Positions 6,288-7,981 of a DNA stretch of 7,981 nt are shown in pieces. The notes below the pieces were generated by a model, which saw only the letters and a program-made list of their open reading frames with translations, was not told the DNA's origin and searched no databases. Positions within the stretch are counted from its first letter, which is position 1, and each line of letters starts with the position of its first letter. Both the position numbers and the translations under genes were made by a program. This stretch comes from JAJFVC01 sp039698075. Lineage in GTDB: Bacteria; Planctomycetota; Planctomycetia; Pirellulales; Thermoguttaceae. The stretch lies in assembly GCA_039698075.1 (NCBI GenBank), contig JBDKTJ010000092.1:1-7981 (forward strand), written 5' to 3'.

Positions 6288-6315
6288 ACTGGCCACAGAT
6301 CACTGGCCACAGATG
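6288..6315 (+). repeat. 14-bp tandem duplication, right arm, abutting the frr start
   Basis: ACTGGCCACAGATC (6288-6301) and ACTGGCCACAGATG (6302-6315) differ only at the last base. Each contains ACTGGCCAC, the exact inverse complement of the left-arm 9-mer. The array ends 2 bases before the frr ATG and occupies the place where a Shine-Dalgarno sequence would lie. Confidence 0.8.
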
Positions 6316-6317
6316 CT

Positions 6318-6878
6318 ATGACTACTGAAGAAATTCTGCTCGACGTTGAAGAACGCATGGAGAAGGCGGTTCGCAAGCTCAAAAGCGATCTGGCCGGCAT
6401 TCGCACCGGTCGGGCGAACCCCGGGCTGGTCGATTCGCTGCGGGTCGAAGTCTATGGTTCCGCGGTGCCGATCAAGCAGATCGCATCGGTCGGGGCGCCC
6501 GAGCCGAATCAGATTGTCATTCGCCCCTACGACCCCGGCACGCTGAAGGACATCGAGAAGGCGATCCAAACGAGCGATCTCGGGTTCAATCCGCAGAACG
6601 ACGGCCGGCTGATTCGGCTGAACGTGCCTCCGTTGTCGACCGAGGTGCGCCGCAAGATGGTCAACCGCGTGAAGGAGTTGGCCGAAGAGACCAAGGTGGC
6701 CGTGCGCAACATCCGCCGCGACGGCAACAAGCAGGCCGACCAGGGCGAGAAGGACAAGGATTTTTCGGAAGACGACCGCGATCAGGCGAAGGAAGAAATC
6801 CAAGAGCTGACGAAGACCTATGAAAACCAGGCCACGGAGTTGGCCAAGGTCCGCGAAAAAGAGGTGATGGAGGAGTAG
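6318..6878 (+). CDS. frr: Ribosome recycling factor
   Basis: RRF works with EF-G to split post-termination ribosomes. The 186-residue product has the standard length and motifs: EERMEKAVRKLKSDLAGIRTGRANPGLVD (about 9-37), VYGSAVPIKQIASV, DLGFNPQNDG, PPLSTEVRRKM and the arginine-rich VAVRNIRRDGNK hinge/helix region. The frame can be extended to a TTG at 6279, but those 13 codons are translated repeat DNA. The ATG at 6318 matches the family N-terminus. No Shine-Dalgarno sequence is visible before it: the upstream 28 bases are the ACTGGCCACAGAT repeat. Translation may depend on ribosomes arriving from pyrH, on an A/U-poor leaderless-like mode, or on S1-type binding. Confidence 0.97.
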   Translation: MTTEEILLDVEERMEKAVRKLKSDLAGIRTGRANPGLVDSLRVEVYGSAVPIKQIASVGAPEPNQIVIRPYDPGTLKDIEKAIQTSDLGFNPQNDGRLIRLNVPPLSTEVRRKMVNRVKELAEETKVAVRNIRRDGNKQADQGEKDKDFSEDDRDQAKEEIQELTKTYENQATELAKVREKEVMEE

Positions 6879-6899
6879 TCGCGCGGGCGGCGAGCGGCG

Positions 6900-6965
6900 A
6901 CCACGCGATACGCGAAATGCACGAAGGCGTCGACCCGGTCTCGTGTCTTTCGCGTCTTTCGTGGT
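6900..6965. repeat. Imperfect inverted repeat downstream of frr
   Basis: The left arm 6901-6924 (CCACGCGATACGCGAA...) and right arm 6941-6964 (...TTTCGCGTCTTTCGTGG) are inverse complements at 19 of 24 positions, with one more A-T pair outside (6900/6965), around a 16-base loop. Within each arm there are short internal repeats of CGCGA/CTTTCG type. Its style fits dispersed CACGAA...TTCGTG intergenic palindromes. As RNA it forms a long hairpin followed by TTTCCTT, so it might end the rpsB-frr transcript or protect its 3' end. Confidence 0.6.
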
Positions 6966-7006
6966 TTCCTTGGGAACAAGAAAAACCCATCGCCGTCGAG
7001 GCGGAC

Positions 7007-7687
7007 ATGCAGGCGTTTTTCTTCATCGCCGTTGCCGCGGTCATCCTCGTCGTGGTGATCTGCGGCCAAATTCAAGCCGCCAAGCGCAAAAAAGAATTGT
7101 GCCTTTGGGCCGCGCGGCTGGGGATGTCCTTTTCTGAGACGAGGGACTCTTCGTTCGACGATCGCTATCCGTTTTCGTGCCTGACGAAGGGCGACGACCG
7201 CTACGCCCAAAATATCTGCCGGGGCCGACTCCACGATCGCGACGCGACGACGTTCGACTATCACTACGAAACGCACAGCACCGATGGGAAAGGCCATCGG
7301 ACGACCTATCACCATTGGTTTTCGGCGGTGATGTTTTCGACCCAGTGGTCGCTCAAACCGCTTTCGATCCGGACGGAGAACTTGTTCGATAAGATCGGGG
7401 CGTTTTTCGGGCTCGAGGACATCAATTTCGAGTCGGCCGAGTTCAGCCGCGAGTTTTGCGTCGCCTCGCCCGATCGCCGCTGGGCGTTCGACGTGCTGCA
7501 TCAGGAGACGATGGAGTTTTTGCTGGCCTCGCCGCGATTTACGTTGGAGATGGGCGGACCGCATGTGATCGCCTATCGAGAGAATACTTTTTCGGTTGCC
7601 GATTTCGAGGCGGCGGCCAACCTGCTCGCCGGTCTGTTGGATCGGATCCCTAAAACCGTTCTTGAAGAAGCGAAAGGAACCAACTAA
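7007..7687 (+). CDS. Single-pass membrane protein of unknown function, paired with LemA
   Basis: I do not recognise a named family. The 226-residue product begins with one strongly hydrophobic segment (about 3-22), followed at once by KRKK (26-29), which predicts a periplasmic N-terminus and a cytoplasmic soluble domain. That domain holds a strand-rich motif, TTFDYHYETHSTDGKGHR (81-98), followed by TTYHHWF, and later DINFESAEFSREFCVASPDRRWAFDV. The frame is open upstream to 6917, but that part translates the inverted repeat; the ATG at 7007 has GAGG 5 bases upstream and begins directly at the membrane segment. Its TAA overlaps the next ATG (TAATG), so it is likely co-translated with lemA and may work with it at the membrane. 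Confidence 0.8.
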   Translation: MQAFFFIAVAAVILVVVICGQIQAAKRKKELCLWAARLGMSFSETRDSSFDDRYPFSCLTKGDDRYAQNICRGRLHDRDATTFDYHYETHSTDGKGHRTTYHHWFSAVMFSTQWSLKPLSIRTENLFDKIGAFFGLEDINFESAEFSREFCVASPDRRWAFDVLHQETMEFLLASPRFTLEMGGPHVIAYRENTFSVADFEAAANLLAGLLDRIPKTVLEEAKGTN

Positions 7688-7981
7688 TGGATCCCAGCGT
7701 CGTGGTTTTGATCGTCGTGATCGGCATTCCGCTGTTGATCGCGATTTGGGTCATGGTGACGTACAACGGCCTGGTGCGGCTCCGCAATTTCTGCGACGAG
7801 GCGTGGGCCGACATCGAGACGGAGCTGAAACGCCGCTACGACCTGATTCCCAATCTGGTCAACACGGTGAAAGGCTACGCGACGCACGAAAAAGACGTGT
7901 TCGAGCGGGTGATTCAGGCCCGAAACACGGCGGCGGCCAATCACGGGTCGCCGGTCTCGCAGGCCAAGGATGAAAACGTGC
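7687..7981 (+). CDS. LemA family protein, N-terminal part
   Basis: The first 98 codons are present and the frame is open at the right edge. It begins MDPSVVVLIVVIG, with one membrane segment to about residue 24, and then has the family signature: YNGLVRLRN (26-34), EAWADIETELKRRYDLIPNLV (38-58), NTVKGYATHEKDVFERV (59-75) and QARN. Full LemA proteins are about 185-200 residues, membrane-anchored three- to four-helix bundles of unclear biochemical role. AAGGAA (7674-7679) lies 7 bases upstream of the ATG, inside the previous gene. In many genomes lemA is followed by a TPM-domain or M48 peptidase gene, but that lies outside this window. Confidence 0.95.
   Translation, partial: MDPSVVVLIVVIGIPLLIAIWVMVTYNGLVRLRNFCDEAWADIETELKRRYDLIPNLVNTVKGYATHEKDVFERVIQARNTAAANHGSPVSQAKDENV

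Noticed and set aside
6149..6315. CRISPR array or insertion sequence in the pyrH-frr spacer
   Set aside because: The units are 7 and 14 bases with no unique spacers, and there is no transposase or target-site duplication.
6279..6317. Upstream TTG start for frr
   Set aside because: The added 13 residues are translated repeat sequence and are absent from the RRF family; ATG at 6318 gives the standard 186 residues.
6917..7006. Upstream start for the membrane protein
   Set aside because: The 30 extra residues are translation of the inverted repeat, and they would bury the membrane segment's natural N-terminus.

Overview
The window looks like chromosomal DNA of a planctomycete, most probably from the Pirellulales lineage. 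It is GC-rich. Its translation-factor genes carry non-standard residues, it holds exported proteins of planctomycete type, and its intergenic palindromes resemble those common in that group. The assignment rests on recognition of protein and repeat style, not on a database search.

Layout from left to right: (1) the C-terminal end of a probable outer-membrane polysaccharide export protein, on the plus strand; (2) a convergent spacer with a perfect 10-bp-stem hairpin; (3) a minus-strand gene set transcribed toward the left: a small exported protein of unknown function, an exported protein built of about 16 HEAT repeats, and a MacroD-type macrodomain protein whose start codon overlaps the HEAT gene stop (ATGA); (4) a roughly 410-bp divergent control region with a candidate promoter in each direction and a structured rpsB leader; (5) the plus-strand core operon rpsB-tsf-pyrH-frr (ribosomal protein S2, elongation factor Ts, UMP kinase, ribosome recycling factor); (6) a repeat-bearing spacer, a single-pass membrane protein of an unnamed family, and the beginning of a LemA-family gene whose ATG overlaps the previous stop (TAATG) and which runs off the right edge.

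The core operon links translation (S2, EF-Ts, RRF) with UMP phosphorylation in the usual bacterial order. It is less compact than usual: the pyrH-frr and frr-membrane-protein spacers both hold inverted-repeat elements, and the first reaches to within 2 bases of the frr start codon and displaces any Shine-Dalgarno sequence.

I see no CRISPR array, transposase, tRNA, rRNA or defence system, and no convincing wholly new system. The points most worth a second look are the EF-Ts with SAPV in place of the EF-Tu-contacting TDFV motif, the UMP kinase with His in place of the usual Asp before the YMGM motif, the inverted 7-bp repeat arrays that could mask the frr start, and the coupling of a cytosolic-type ADP-ribose enzyme to an exported HEAT protein.
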